A stretch of 64,000 bases of DNA from Lepisosteus oculatus (GCF_040954835.1 NC_090714.1:8792501-8856500); one strand, 5' to 3'; shown: positions 47,806 through 62,300, counted from the first letter of the stretch. Program-made: numbers and translations. Notes: generated by a model not told the origin, from the letters alone.

Positions 47806-50400
47806 ATATAATTGGAGAGGAAGCGCTGGAAATTTATAAGAACTTTCAGTTCGAACCCGGAGAACATGTGAAGTTAGATATTGTCATACTGGATAAATTT
47901 GCAAGATGCTGCATTCCAAAACGAAATGTGACTTATGAAAGACAGATTCTTCAGTTGTACGTGTACACAAACTAGGTGAAATGGTTGATCAATATCTTAC
48001 TGAGTTACAAACACGGAGTAAAACATGAATTTGGAGAGTTAACAGAATCTCTAATAAAAGATAGGATTGTCTGCGGTATTCCAGATAACGCACTCAGGGA
48101 AAGATTGCTAAGAGAGCAAGATTTGGATTTGGAAAAAGCATTAAGTAGCGTGAACTAAAGCTGTACAATATGCAACGCAGGGGAAACCAAAAAAAAAAAA
48201 CGCAAGTAAAAGAGAAAACTGCAATTACTGAGAAAAATAAAAAAATGGAAATAAAAAACAAGCGCATAGCACAAAGCATGCTTTTGGACGCTGTGGATCA
48301 CAGCACGCTCCTAGAGAATGTCCAGCATATGAAAGAATTTGTAAAGAAATGTGGAACGAATATCCAATTTGCACCCTGCTGTAAATTGCAAGGAAAACTA
48401 AGCCAGGTGCATATTGTAGTAGAGGAACCTGAAGTTGAGTAATTTTATGTAGATACACTGACTGAAGTGAAAGAAAGAGTGCATTTTCCTGGTACAAGTG
48501 AACAATACAGTAATTTCATTGAAACTAGATACGAGAGCGCAAGTGAATATCATGCCTGAAAATGAATTTAGAAATACCTTTAAAGTGGAAATACCTTTAA
48601 AAGGGCTAGTGTTCTGTACAAAAAACAGAAAATACCTACTATAATTTGTAGTTGTGCCAAAAGATGTATAGGCAATTTTATGTTTGCATGTGAGAAAATG
48701 AACTTGAATGAGAGAGTGCTTACTATTAATATAGAGAGCAATGCAGAGTACAGTATGAATCACTGCTGCAAAAATATAGTATTCTATTTAAAGGACTCAG
48801 TTGTCTTCCCGGGGAGCAGAAGATAAGAATAGACAAAAATGTAACTCCTGTCATCTACCCCTGCTAAAAGGTTCCTTTCGCCCTAAAGGACAAACTGAAA
48901 GAGGAGCTGAACAAAATGGAAAGCATGAATGTGATCAAGAAAGTTGAGGAACAAACTGAATAGGTGAGCTCTCTGGTTATTGTAGAAAAGAAGAATGGTA
49001 AATTAAGAATATGTTTAGATCCCAGAGACCTGAATCTAGCCATTAAGAGGGAACATTTTAAACTGCTAACAAGGGAAGAAATTATGGCACGGTTTGCAAA
49101 TGCAAAATATTTCAGTAAATTAGATGCATCTTCTGAATTTTGGCAACTAAAATTAGATTAACCTAGTTCCAAGTTGTGCACGTTAATAACCCTTTTGGCA
49201 GATATCGATTTCTGAGATTGCCTTTTGGAATAGCATCAGCCCCAGAGGTCTACAACAAAACAATACATATTATTTTTGAACATCTGGATGGAGTTGACAC
49301 ATCCATAGATGACATCATTGTGTGGGGATCTTCAAAAGAAGAGCATGATGAAAGGCTGAAAAAAAGTTCTGGATGCTTCAAGAGCAGCAAATTTGAAGTT
49401 AAACAAAGAAAAATGTATGATAGGAGTAAAGGAACTGATAGTTTTTCTGAGCAGTGATGGAGTTCGTCTTGATAAAACAAAAGTATCTGCTATTGAAAAT
49501 ATACCAAGGCCACAGTTAATTTTCTTGCAAATTATATTCCTAATCTATCAGAAATATTAGCACCTCTTAGACAACTGACTGAGAAAAATGTTGAATGGAG
49601 TTGGAACCGTGAGCAAGAGATGTTCCTGACCCAGATGATCTACAATCCACATAAACCAATCAAGATTTCATCAGATGCCTCACAATATGGATTAAGAGAT
49701 GTACTATTACAAAAGCATGAAGAAACATGGCAGCCAGTAGCATATACATCTAAAACTCTTACTGGAGCAGAGATAAGATATGTGCAAATAGAAAAAGAGT
49801 TGTTGAGCATCACTTTCACTTGTGTAAGGTTTCATCCGTTTGTATTGGGATAAGCTGTGATGGTTGAAACAGACCACAAACCATTGATAGTTTTGTTTAA
49901 AAAAACTCTCAATGACTGTCCACTATGTATTCAACACATGATGATTAAACTTCAGAGATACACCCTGGACGTACAGTATAGTAACATTCACTCCAGGCAG
50001 ATGGATGTTTACGACGACACGCTGTCAAGGGCAGTAGATAAAAAATCTAGACATCAAGAGAAGATCTCAGAGGCAGTAGAACAATATGTGGACATGCCAG
50101 TCCACATGCCAGTTACAGCAATACCAGTGTCAGACAGCATAACACAGCTTATCTGGAAAGAAGACAAAGCAATGAAAAGGCTGAAAGAAGTAATCCTACA
50201 AGGATGGCCAGAAAACAAGCATGACTGCCACCCACAAGTGACTGAGTACTGGAGCTGTCGGGCAGAACTTACAGTTGTGGATGGAATCATATGCAAAGGT
50301 AGCAGAATTGTGATACCAATGTCATTAAGGAAGCAGATGCTACAGAAAATTCATGAAGGGCATTTGGGAAATGAAAAGTGTAAGAAAATTACACTTTAGT

Positions 50401-52940
50401 GAATTAACTAATTAGCTTTCTTACTTTTTTGGCATCTGGTGTAGAATCTTTATAAACCTTTTTTAACATTTATTCTGTGAACCTCAGACATTTCAAGATT
50501 TCAGACCAGATATCAATCACAAACTCTTGTATGAATTCTTTGTGTGCACGTTCCACAGCAATCTGCCTGATGTTGTTAGCCCAGGGTTATTTTTTACTTG
50601 AATGATTTGCTAGTATTTCTGTGAGCTCAGAGATGTCCACGTTTGTAAAATCTAATATGCAGTTTGGACAATGTCTATCTCAGAAGGAAAAATTAACTTC
50701 AGGAAACAAACAAAATATGAGCTTCCTGAGACTGAATCTTTCCAAACAGCACATGCTGCATGAAAGCTGGTGCAAGTCGAATTGGGAAATACCCATATTG
50801 CTTATAACACACTAAGAAAATTCTTGCCAAGGTTTCCCATTTTAACTTTCCAAAATAATGACACAGATGAAGCGATGAAGCGATGAAACTCCGTGAAGTT
50901 ACCCCCGTTGCTGTTTGTAAGGGGGCCATCTTCACAGAGCTCGCAGGTGAGATAGCTTGTGGGTTTTCCGAAGTGTGCATCTGCTATAAAACTCCTACTA
51001 GAACTCTGCAATGTGTCTTGTCTTGTGAGACTCCATGCTGATCGTTTGCCTCAGGATCCCATTGTACAATACATACAATATAATCAGTACAGTGAGAAGT
51101 GCACTAAGAAGATGTTATCTGTTCTACTGGATCCCTCCTTTCATCTATCAATGTGTGTGGACAGTCAGTTGTCCATGTCTCACAAGAAAGGTGCTCCTGA
51201 TCAGGTGGGTCTCTTCCCTTTTCTGCAGGTTTGTCGGACCAAGTTACAAAATTACTGGATGCATCTTCTGAATCTGAAGATATTTCACATTGATTCTGCA
51301 GGTAACAAGGTAAAACCCCAACATTGGAAGTTTTGTTCATTGATATGTTTGTGCAACACTTTCTCCCATTAAGGGGATTCTTTTGAAAATCAGTAACAAA
51401 AAGTGAATTCATGTTCACATACACAAGCTGATTTTCCATGAGGTAAAAATATTTCCCTACCAGTCTTCAAAATATCTGTATTCTCTGAAAACAGACAATC
51501 TGTTGCAGATGGCGTTAGGAGCACCAGGTTGGACCCTATGCAGCTCTGAGACTCAAGGCGATTGAAACCAATTAACATCTAAATCCCAAAAGGCAAAAGT
51601 TGAAACAAGAGAACTAAGTCGGGTAGCCAAAAGAGTCAGGTCAAGTGAATCCAAATCCAACACAAAAAACGAGGCGAAGTCAAAGTAGGAGTAAACTTGG
51701 TCGGGTAGCCAAAAGTCAGGTCGAGAGTAGTAGCACGCACCAGAGAAAGCCAAGGGTAATTCTCAATAATGAGCGGGGACTGAGTGGAGTAAGAGGGTAT
51801 AGATAGTGAAGGGCGTGAGGAGGAATGACAATTGATATTTAAAAATATTTAGGGAGAAATGGAATACCGGTGTGTATTTTTTTCTTTAAATTACCAATAA
51901 AAGCAATATACATTTTATATAGTATGTATATATTCCTAATTTAATATTGTTTATGGACATGGTGAATTGGAGATTCTCAAAACTTACTTTGTATGATTGG
52001 AAATGAATATGTGATCGGATCAACGGAATGCTGTGGTGTTACTTTTTGTCAATGAAAAAATAAAGTATTTTCGTTTACAAAGAATGTGGACCAGGTTAAT
52101 ACTTTCAGTTTACATCTTTTCCAAGGCCATTCATAATTAATACTATTAGTAATATCTTAGGTAATTTTGATTTTGATGCAAAAAATATTTCTGCATAATT
52201 AAAATATGTATGATAAAGGTGGTAGGTTGTGTACTTTTGTCCAACTGAGCAATCTTGCTTTCATAAAATATACAAAATTTTTAATTTATAATGATTAACA
52301 TGCAGTAATACACAGTTTAAATTTAAAAGTCTAACAAGCATACAACTTAAATTCTTGATTGAATAAAGATTGTCCCTCAACAGTGATCGGGATTTTTGAT
52401 GACAGCTCAAATGCTGAACGAGAGGTTAAGCTTCATTAGCTCCACCTGGCGGTTTCACAAGGTGATTCCGGATACTATTAACATAATCTAATTTGCATTC
52501 AGTAAAATGCTGTAGGACGCAGCATACCCCGCTCTTTTTGAATGGCTGCATCTGTAGTTGTGTGTATTTCCGTACGTTAAAGCCTGGCTGATATGTAAGT
52601 CTCCATTCGCTCCTAGACTGAGCCATTTTGGGAACGTAACATGACCTTTTCCTGATTTTATTTCAGAATTTTTAAAAAATCAGCCTTATCTCAAGGTGTT
52701 ACACCTTGACTATTATTATAAAAACAACATGAAATACTTTGAAAACAATTTTACGTGTAATAGAGTTGTTCAAGTTTTAAAATAAATAAAATATTTTATG
52801 GAGATAAAATGTCTGTGTGAGTACGAGACCATTTTTAATGGTGCAAGCATTTAAAATAACCACTATTACAGTAGAGGAGCTTTTCAACTGAAGCACAACG
52901 AGTATTTATTCTTTAAATGTATTTGAGCCATGACAGGCAA
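50401..52940. other. Unassigned interval with decayed coding-like patches
   Basis: Minus strand frames at about 50802-51011 (with LTCELCEDGPLTNS and NFTEFHRF) and 51104-51439 look less random than average, but no family was recognised and they are broken. They may be remains of another transposon or a retrocopy. The rest (51440-52940) is AT-rich without features seen. Confidence 0.25.
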
Positions 52941-52949
52941 CTAGTGGAA

Positions 52950-53470
52950 GATACTACATCATTGCTGTGGCTCTAGATATGAATGAAAAAGGTGTGAGCC
53001 TGGCCAGTACCTGGATGGTGGTGTTAGTGGGGCCAGTGGACCATCCTGTGGTCTTTGTGGTTTCCAATGCCCCCAGTATAGTGATGGGCACACTATATTG
53101 TAAAAAGGTGCCATCCTTCAGATGAGCTGTAAAACCAAGGTCCTGACTCCCTGTGGTCATTAAAAATTCCAGAGCGTTTCTCAAAAAGTGTACAGGTGTT
53201 ACCCCGGCATCCTCGCCAAAATTTCCCATTGGCCTTTATAAATCATGACCTCCTAATAATCCCCATCTCTGAATTGGCTTTATCACTCTGTTCTCCTTCC
53301 CACCGATAGCTGTTGTGTGGTGAGCGTACTGGTGCACTATGGCTGCCGTAACATCATTGAGATGGGTGCTGCACATTTTTTTGTGGAGGAGGGGAGTCCT
53401 CATTTCTTGTTTCAAGCCCTTTGAGTGGAGTGTCCAGTGCTATGTAAGTGTAAGGAATTATCACTTTGCC
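52950..53470 (+). repeat. Long copy of a dispersed SINE/LINE-tail repeat
   Basis: Contains CCCTGTGGTCATTAAAAATTCC, GTGGTGAGCGTACTGGTGCAC, CTTTGAGTGGAGTGTCCAG and the tail GCTATGTAAGTGTAAGGAATTA. The short insert at 26505-26622 is the same family in reverse. It is common in fish genomes; the minus strand open frame at 52954-53229 is a by-product. Confidence 0.7.
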
Positions 53471-54917
53471 AAATATCATAATTCTTAATTCAGATATATG
53501 ATTTGTTTATGATTTTAATAGAAGTGTTACTGTTCAACCATCTCACCACCAGAGGGCACTCCAACCTCTAGCACCTACTCCAGCTGTGCAGCAGAGGCAC
53601 AGACCAAGCAGATGTCTGTAACCAGTACTTAAGCCTAGTGTCCCTAGCTCTCCATACCTCCCCTCCTCAGGCTTATTTAAACCCTGCTCTCTGACCATAA
53701 TGTGTTTAATATTGTTTACTTCACATTGAGTGAGTGAATTAAAAAAAAAGTTGTTTTTCCTAGTTATAGTAGTTTCCCTCTTGTCTTTATTCCTTTCCTG
53801 GTTACCCTGTTTCTTACTTTTGTTCTTTGGAATTGTTTCCTTTTTGCATATTTTTCCCCCTGTTTGTTGTTCTGTGCTTCTGGTGTTTTGTTTTTCTTCC
53901 TGGATTACTAACCTGGTTTTGGGATTTGGCCTGTTTTTCAACATTGTTTCTTGGTTGTGTTTTATTGTTATCTTTCTGGATCTTCCTGGTTCTGGACTTT
54001 GGCTTGTTTCAAGGGTGTGGGTTGCGCTTTATTTTCCTCATTTTCTTTGTGACAGTTGGAACACACATATGGTCCATTTCTTGATTAGCTGAGCTGTCTG
54101 AGAGCCCTAACAAGAAGTGCACATAATATTCACCCTTTATGAGGTCATTTGTCCCATTTAGCTCAGATGGTTTCTAAGTTGTTAGTTGATTCAAAAATCT
54201 TATATAAATCTCATGAACTAACTTTTGCCACATTAATTTTAGTAGTACCTGATGAAACCAGTTTAAGACTCTAAAAGAGCTTTAAAGAATGGTCATACTA
54301 GATGGATACAGAAGGTATATAAAGGAAAACTAACAGTATGTGGAAGAACTACCCCCTGCTGGGAAATATATATATTCTAGTTAAGGCTCTGGGCTGTACT
54401 TCAGTGTCCAGTGCCTTCAAAACACCAGAAAAACAAAAAAGTTGAATCAAGTTGCAGCCTGGCATTTTGGAAAGATGAAATTAGTACTGTATGTGGCTGC
54501 AGAACTAATATTAACTTCAAACATTTTGGTCATTCTTGAAATGTTTTTTTAAACTTGTTAAGTCTTATTTCTTATATAAATGTATCTTTAAAAACTGAAA
54601 AAAAGTTATTCACCCAAAGGAATTTGTTTTAGCATACACCAGCAAAGGTCAATTAGAACAACTCCAAACAGATGTTCAAAGAATTATGCTATCATCTCCA
54701 TTTGATGTCTGCACAAAAGGAATAACAATTAGATTATCTAATTTATAAAAAGAAAAGATGATCTTGTCAAGTGTGCATATGACAAAAAATAGTGAGAGTA
54801 GCGAAACGTTTCAGATACAGGAAATCAATTGCTTTAGGCACCATCTGGGACTCCTGTGAGAAACGTTATGTACATAAGTATGGAGTATAGTGTTGTGGTA
54901 ATGATTATAAATATAAG
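53471..54917. other. Intergenic, no gene seen
   Basis: A T-rich stretch (53720-54060) gives long but low-complexity open frames. No exon or known repeat was recognised with confidence. Confidence 0.35.
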
Positions 54918-55046
54918 ATGGCTGACCCCGCGCTCTGACCCCAAGCTTCTCTCTCTCTCTGTGTCTGTATCTCATGGAGAGCAAGCTGGGGTATGCAAAA
55001 AGATGAATTCCTAATACAAGAAATTGTATAGGGCTAATAAAGTGAT
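54918..55046 (+). repeat. 3' fragment of the tRNA SINE family
   Basis: Shares CGCGCTCTGACCCCA, CTCATGGAGAGCA, GGGGTATG and AAATTGTATAGGGCTAATAAAGTGAT with the copy at 20753-21028. The tRNA head is missing. Confidence 0.75.
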
Positions 55047-56352
55047 GTTGTTAAACCAGCACAGTGTTTACTAGTCCATACTGTACCTTATAGCCATAAG
55101 ACCTGCATAAAAGACACCAGATATCAAACACAGAAAAGACAGACCAGAGGCTTACTTGATAACTATGTTTAATTAAGAACAACCATGCACACACATTTTG
55201 TCAAGCAGACATCCTAAAAAAATGTTTTCCTTTATTTCATGGGATTTGCACTGAGGCTACATCAGAAAGAAAAGCAGTGTAACCAGCTGATGCTATCAAA
55301 ATGATATTAAAACAGGGAACCTGGGAAGAGAAGCACACGTAAAATGCAGAGTACAATATGCTTTGAGGTGATGTAAGGTTAAAGAAGCTGGAAAGTATAC
55401 AGCTCAGTGCAGCAGTGAAACAACTTAATTCTTAACATTTCTTTCTTAAAATACTTATTATGAATTCATAAATCATAATGTTACTTTAAATATGAGAGAA
55501 TACAAACATCTAATCAGTGTGTGATGGTCCAGCTGTTTCAGACAGATTCTATGCAGGCAGCATAGCTCCTCCTGCAATCCTGCTCATTATACAAACATTT
55601 CATTTAATGTCTGTATTATCCTATTATCCTTTTAATGCACTTAAAATGCTATCCTTCCTTTTAATGCTAACATAATGTCCATGATTGTACGGCAGAGATA
55701 CAGGCAGCATATGCTGTGTTCTTGCATATAATTATGTTTTGTATGCTGTGAGTATTGATAGAAAACAGATACAGAACATGATTACTTGCAGTTTGATCAT
55801 TAATATTACATTTCCACCACTGTATTAATCAAATCACCATGGCATTAGTTTGTATGTCAATACAGAACTTTTTCAGACAAGTTGTACTTGCCTCATCAAG
55901 CCCTGATCTTCTGCGATAACACAAATCTTTAATTGTTCTCAGGTGTGGGCACAGCAATTCTTATTCAATTTGATTAAAGACACTTCATAAGTATAAATAA
56001 AGACATCAGAAGCTACTGTCAAGGATATATCAATAGAAAAACAGCTGCTTCAGCTGAAGTGAGACAAGAGAATGGATTTCCACAACTGCATGTACTTTGT
56101 AGCCAAAGAATAAACAGCAGTCATAAATTGAAAAGTGTCCTGCAGTTCTCCGTTTGCTGTATCACACCATAGACATAAATACTGTACATTGCTTTTCCAA
56201 GTTTCTCTTCCACTTGTCACCTCTGTAAGCACTAAACAAACAGACCTCACTGCACACATTGCAAAACTGTCTTTGCTCACTGAGTGTCACACTTGCACAT
56301 GGTAAGAATTTCCCCCTTCTGAACAGTCCGAATCCAATTTAATAAGCCTCTT
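55047..56352 (-). other. Region downstream of the GGA gene
   Basis: No coding exon seen. On the minus strand AATAAA occurs at 55231-55236, about 1.1 kb after the stop, a possible 3' UTR end. Confidence 0.3.
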
Positions 56353-59300
56353 TCACATGCCTGCCCAGGAGCTCAAGTCAGGAAAGTTCTCTACCTCCCC
56401 CAGCTCACTCATCTTCTGGGTGCCATGAGTAAAGTTGAGCTTGTACCGTAATCGCACTTTACCCTGTAGGGAAAAAAGGCCATTAAAGTTTTGACTGGAG
56501 GACACAACAACAGTAACAGATGTGGTTGACAGGTTTGATTGAGCTCTGTGATGACTGATACAGAGCTACTGTGAACACGTGTTCAAGGTAGCAGAGACAA
56601 GAAACCTTCTTTTTAATCTAAATCCTTCTTACTAAATGTATGGTCTAAGACATTACCCACAGCTGTAGCTGCACTGAGGAAAAATCAAAATTCACTAGGA
56701 CAAAGTGAATTTAAAGGCAAAACCCAAATGTTCAATGATTATAATGTATTTAAATGTGAAATGTATTTATTATAGCTACATAACCACAGTGCAAGGGCTA
56801 CATGAGGTTAACCTTGCAAAACGTAAGACATGACATAATTTTCTTATCTAAAACTTCATTTAAAATGACTAAATTAAGTCACAGTAAAAACCTTCAAGAA
56901 TACACTTCTGTTTATCGTGTTCAATGTTCATCGTGGATCTGGCACTGTATTCTCAAAGTATTTCAGCACATATATATGTTCTGTGTGTATGACCAGAATC
57001 CTGGTATGGATTCAATGCATTCTAATTACAGGTCATTGCCCAGACAAGCAATAGACATATCAAGAGGTCAGTCCTCTGATGCAGGAGATCTGAAGGCTCT
57101 TGGGATCCTGGGAGAGTGACATCATTGCAACAGTCACAAATTTCACAAAGACACATGCAAGTGCATTTAAAAAGCTGATTCTTAAATTATAATATGTGTT
57201 AAATGTTTAAGAAACATATTACAAGATACATGGAATGTTTCAAAACTTATATCTGTGCTTCATCTAATGTAATTCAGATAATGACATTACATTTTTTCTG
57301 ACTTTCCCATTTAATATCTTTTAATATGTCAAAATGTATTGACTATAAATCCTGAGAATACTGTTTAACTTCAATCTGACAGCCTGTAGAAATACATTCT
57401 TATTTAATATGCACAAGAAAATATATAAACTAGATTTACATCATTAACTTTTAATTGGCTCCCTATTTGTTTATGTTGTTATGTTAAACAATATCAAAAT
57501 TGTTTTGATATTGTAAACTACTGTTTTAAACCACCCCTGAATGGTTAATCAATTTATATGCTTTCAGAAGGGGAGAGAGGACTGTTCTGGAGGAGTTTTT
57601 CAGTGTTTCACCTGCAGGCTCATTTTGATTGGGGATCTTCATATCTGGCTCATATCTGCACCCAGAAAAGCTTTTTCTGCTTTTACTTACTTGATAAAAT
57701 AGAGTGTCTCGTTCTGTTTATCAACATTACAAATCCTTTAAAAGGGAAATCTGGTGCTAAACACAAGTCAAACAAACTATTTAAACTGAATACAAAATAT
57801 TGTTACCAACTGAATTGTTGGAAAACCATTTAACTCTGTATGTGTTAAAGTTCAAAGCTGAGAGTTTGTCCTAATGGAAACATCCATTTGGCATCCTTAA
57901 TAACTGTACTGGGAAGACACAGTGTGGTATTAAAGACATGTTTAGGGAACACAATTACTGCATACTGTAATTATCTTATATTTTCTGATGTCCAATTTGG
58001 TGTAGCTTACTCTGCATCCTTGTTTTGCACTGGATTTCTGCTGTAAGAGCAGAATCATTGAAATAAGGCTCTAGTTAAAGGAACAGGAATCCATGCTGAA
58101 TAACGAAGACTATTCAAGACAGCAGGTTGGTAAGGGGGCTCATTATGGCAATTCTAATCTAAGCATGATCATTCTAAATCTTGCCTTTGACGAATTCCAC
58201 AATAATATGAATTCTATTTTGCTCTTGTAATAACCTCTTTGAATAAAGGTGTCAGCCAAATAAATAATAGTAGTGATATTGCAAAACTAACAACCAAAAT
58301 CACAAAAAGGCCTCTTTTTGTCTGTAAACTTTCTTACATATTGATGTTGTAATAATAATTAAAGGATGTCGTCTTTTTTTGTCCTTTGAACTCATCTAAA
58401 AATATTGCTATATTTAAAGATCATATAGGTTAAGAATCACACCTGATCTACATAAGCTTCCAAAGGAAAGCCTACTCTTGTAAAGCAGAGAAATAAGTAA
58501 AGGATGTGTGCATAGTTGATACTCACTCTCTGTGGGTTGGACAGTAGCATGACCTGGGAGATCACAGCTGGGGGCAGAATGGGGTTATAGGCTGGAAGCT
58601 CAGATCCTGTTGCCGATTGCAATTTAACTCTCATTGTCTGAAAGACATGAGGGTGCTTTTAAAGACCAGGATTACCAAACCAAAGTGCAAACTGTATTGG
58701 ACCCCAACTCATCATTTGGCGTCCAATATCATGAGCAAATTTTATATTTAATAAACTGAACTACTGCACTACAGATTTTATAGAACATATATTCTTCATT
58801 TTAAGGCCTTTTTAATTTTGTGGAAAGTAAAGAAAGACTGCATGCTGGGATTGGCTCTGGTTCCCTCACGACCCTGTATTAGATGGATAAAGAAAAATCC
58901 TGAAAGAAAACCTGAAGGCAAGTCTAGCCAACTAGCTATATTTCCAATGTGCTCAATTAATATGCTTATTTATGTACCTGCTATTTAGAAGAATACTTTT
59001 ATGATTAATAGTTAATAATTTCATAATGTATTTATTATAGGTACTGCTAATTAGTGAGCTGGAGGAGTCCAATGTTGAAAAATCTGGTTTAGGGCATGCC
59101 TGGCTATATCAAAAGCCTCTGCCATGGAGGACTGCATTAAGTACATGAACTCCTATTAGTATAAACTCCTTGTGGCACATTTTGAAATGCAAACCTGACT
59201 GTCACCTCATTTTAAAACCTGAACTTCTTTCATGTCTCTAAAGAAAGGTCCCAGACAGAGCCTAAAAGATTTAAACGTATTTCTGGCTAATCTTTTTTTA

Positions 59301-62300
59301 AATGAATTTAAAGTATATGTTTTATTTAAGCTGTAGTGGTCTAGATCTTACTTGGTTTCAAGGCTACATAATGCAACTTCACAATGAGCCCAGAATGAGG
59401 CTATTTTCTCACCTTTGGTACAGCAGCTTGAAATACAATATCTTTCACGGGATAAGGGGAAGTGCTCAGCATGGAGATCAAAATGAGAACAATATCTGGT
59501 CGTCCAACTGGCGTGTTTTTGGCAAAGTGAAGCATCACTCGCAGTCCATTCTTATCGTAGGCAGTAAGTGGTGGAGTACTACCTGTGCAACACAAGTCCC
59601 AACAATATTTTAAAATGCAGAATCAAATCTGATACTGTCACTGCATCCTAAACTGATATGACCCTGAGTGCTTAAATCCAATTTAAAATGCAAACTTCAT
59701 GGCACAGATAATGGATTGACTCTTATTTATACATTTTATATTTTTCACTTATGTAGCACACTACATCTTTCACAAAAAGTTCAAAATTATTTTTTAATAC
59801 TGTTTACATCTCTTAAATAGCTGGAGAGCTCAAGTTATTTAGAAAATGTTGCAGCATCTCCACATTAAGAGTAGAAAAGTATTTAAAAAGAGAAATTTCA
59901 CTGATTATTAATTAAAACCTAATTTTAATTAAGACCACAACTGGAACAAAACCTAGAAGACAATGACGAAGACGTGGGCTCAGAAAAACAAAAATGAAAA
60001 CTAAACAGAATATAAGGGTTATTTAAGATTAATTACCATATTTTTGAATTCTTTCAAATAATAGTCACAACATACAGTAAGTACGGTAGACTTACTTGGC
60101 ATTATAGAATCTAATGAGATAAAGATGTCTGAAAAGCTCATATCCTGAAGCTGGCCTCCAGGACAGGGATGTGAGTTCACAATGGGCTGATTCTCAGGAA
60201 TCCTGGGGTGGAGAACTGACCTTTCATAGAAGGGAACTGTTTTAGTAAACTGCTAAACATGACAGGATTTCATACAGAAAGTAATAACTTGCATTTTTCT
60301 ATGCAAAATAAGGGTTACAATAATCAAACTGTATATTCATTTTTCAGTGGGACATTCTGATTCTGTGATTTTAATGACACATCTCTTTCCCTTTCTGTCC
60401 ATGTGTATTGTATGAAGGTACTGATAAGATAAAAAATACTTTAAAATATCTTACATATGCATCTAAGTTAAAGTTATTTTCTTAGATTTCATTTAACCAG
60501 CTGAGAGATGTTGGCTTGCATCTCATTCTCTTACCAGTTGCTGTGTTGGGCTTCTGAAGTCAAAGATTTGGTTCTGTGGTCTCCCTGTCCCCTGGGGGCA
60601 CTGTCTACATTGCAGCCTCTTGCAGTCAGCATGCTGGCTGGTTTCCTCTTCTCCACCTTGTCATAGAACCTACCACACTGTTCCTGGAAGCTGAAAGCAT
60701 CTTCCTTTAAAGGCTGGAAAAGACCATGAAAAAAAGAAAATGGACCTCTTAAATAAAACTTAGATACCACACAGGACAAAAAAGGACAAAAAAGATGATA
60801 AATGAAAGGGAGAACATTGAGCCCTTTGTGCTTGCTAGGTTACTAGTAGCTATTTGAGCTTATTCTGCTCATTCTTGAAAGATGTTTACACTGCTGAATG
60901 ACCCAAATCGTGTGTACTGCTCAGGTTGTTGGAATAGATCATAAAGTTGAAAAACTATACAAACTAACTGATATCAAATACATTTACAAAAACATATTTT
61001 TTAATAGATAAAATGAAGACCCTACCTTAGCTAACACCGTGCTGTTCGTTGTATGAATCTGTTGGGAAGTCTGTGGTACTGGTGGATCATTCAGCCCTAC
61101 AAATAACAGGATATAGGATGCATAGCAACATTAGAACATCTACAGCAATAATAAACCTGTAAATACCATATCACTTGCTTAACTAAACAGGACAGGCAGA
61201 TGTTAGCACACACTAATAATGTACTCTCCCTTCAAGTCTTCTGTGGGAGAATGTGTCTGACTAAATTTAGCATCACAAAATAATATCAACTACTGGAAAA
61301 CTAGGTAAAGTTCCTTCAGACTAAAAGTAGCTTAGTATCAAACCTAAGGCATACTGAAGTGCAAGTCACAATCATTTAAACTTATTTTACATGCACTGAT
61401 GACATAACAAAAATACCCAAATAAAACACCAACCTAATAACATAAATTCTTCATCCAGAAGTGACAAAGAGCTGCTCTCTTCCTGGCAAGAGCCTTTGTA
61501 TGGAGTGGAGCCAGTCTCCAGACAGTTCAGCTCGTTGAAGTCTATAAGGTGATAACTTTTTATCTCTTTGGGGCTCTGAGGATCTGCACATGCCACAAGA
61601 AGTAGAAAGGAAAAGAATTATGGAGGAATCCTTGTCGTAGAGATCCACTTTAGTTTTAAACCAGTCTGAACCGGAGCTCACAAGTGGCCCAGTCAATAAT
61701 GCTGCAATAAACTCCTATGTACAGCATGTCCCATGGTCTTGATTTCTGGTCCAGATATCCTCAGTTCTTTCTGGCCTATGTCACTAGCTGTGACCAGGAT
61801 TCCTAAGAGGTAGTGCACTGGCTGATGACGATAACAATAACACCCCCATCCACTTACAGGCCAGGCTTACACCTATTAAGCTTCAGTGGTTCGCCTGCTG
61901 TTAATTGCAAGGTGATATAGCTGCTGGCGTACCTCAAATTGTTTAAATGGATGGACTGTGGCCAACAAAGGCATTCTTTTTCTAGGTCCTTCTTAGGTCC
62001 TTGTTTCCAGTTCCTGGGTCACTGGGACTTTAGTGCTGTGACCTTGTGCTTTTGCCAGAGAGAGATGTACCACTCCTCCAATTAGCACAATTACAATTGT
62101 GGACACTATGGCTAATGGCTGTGATACTGTAAGTGTAAGTGTAAGAGAAGTCCTCATTATGTCCAGGCCATGCAGGGAATCAACACTGAAAAATATCTGG
62201 TATAAGAATTTTAAAAAATTGACACACACTATTTCATAAAATTGCTCCTGCAACATCTGTACAACATTGTTGTCAGTCAATGATTCATGTGATTAAAGAA

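Larger units (their letters stand above)
46474..50400 (+). mobile_element. Broken Ty3/Gypsy retrotransposon
   Basis: Order seen: PBS; gag starting at ATG 47419 with an early frameshift (LQFSGNLAENWKRF in another frame), resuming after a nested insert at 47806 (GEEALEIYKNFQF) and ending about 48157; a nucleocapsid remnant; protease near 48521 (LDTRAQVNIMP); reverse transcriptase 48960-49420 (FSKLDASSEFWQLKLD, RFLRLPFGIASAPE, SIDDIIVWG); RNase H 49620-50050; and only the start of integrase, ending near 50397 (KIHEGHLGNEKCKK). The protease active site reads DTR rather than DTG/DSG, the RT box SIDD rather than YIDD/YVDD, and stops interrupt most parts. The integrase core and 3' LTR are not seen. 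Inactive. Confidence 0.85.

Noticed and set aside
52954-53229. Minus strand 91-codon frame
   Set aside because: It falls entirely inside a dispersed repeat found elsewhere in the window.
53543-54092. Long frames on both strands in the T-rich stretch
   Set aside because: Low-complexity Phe/Leu-rich or Lys-rich translations typical of skewed base composition.
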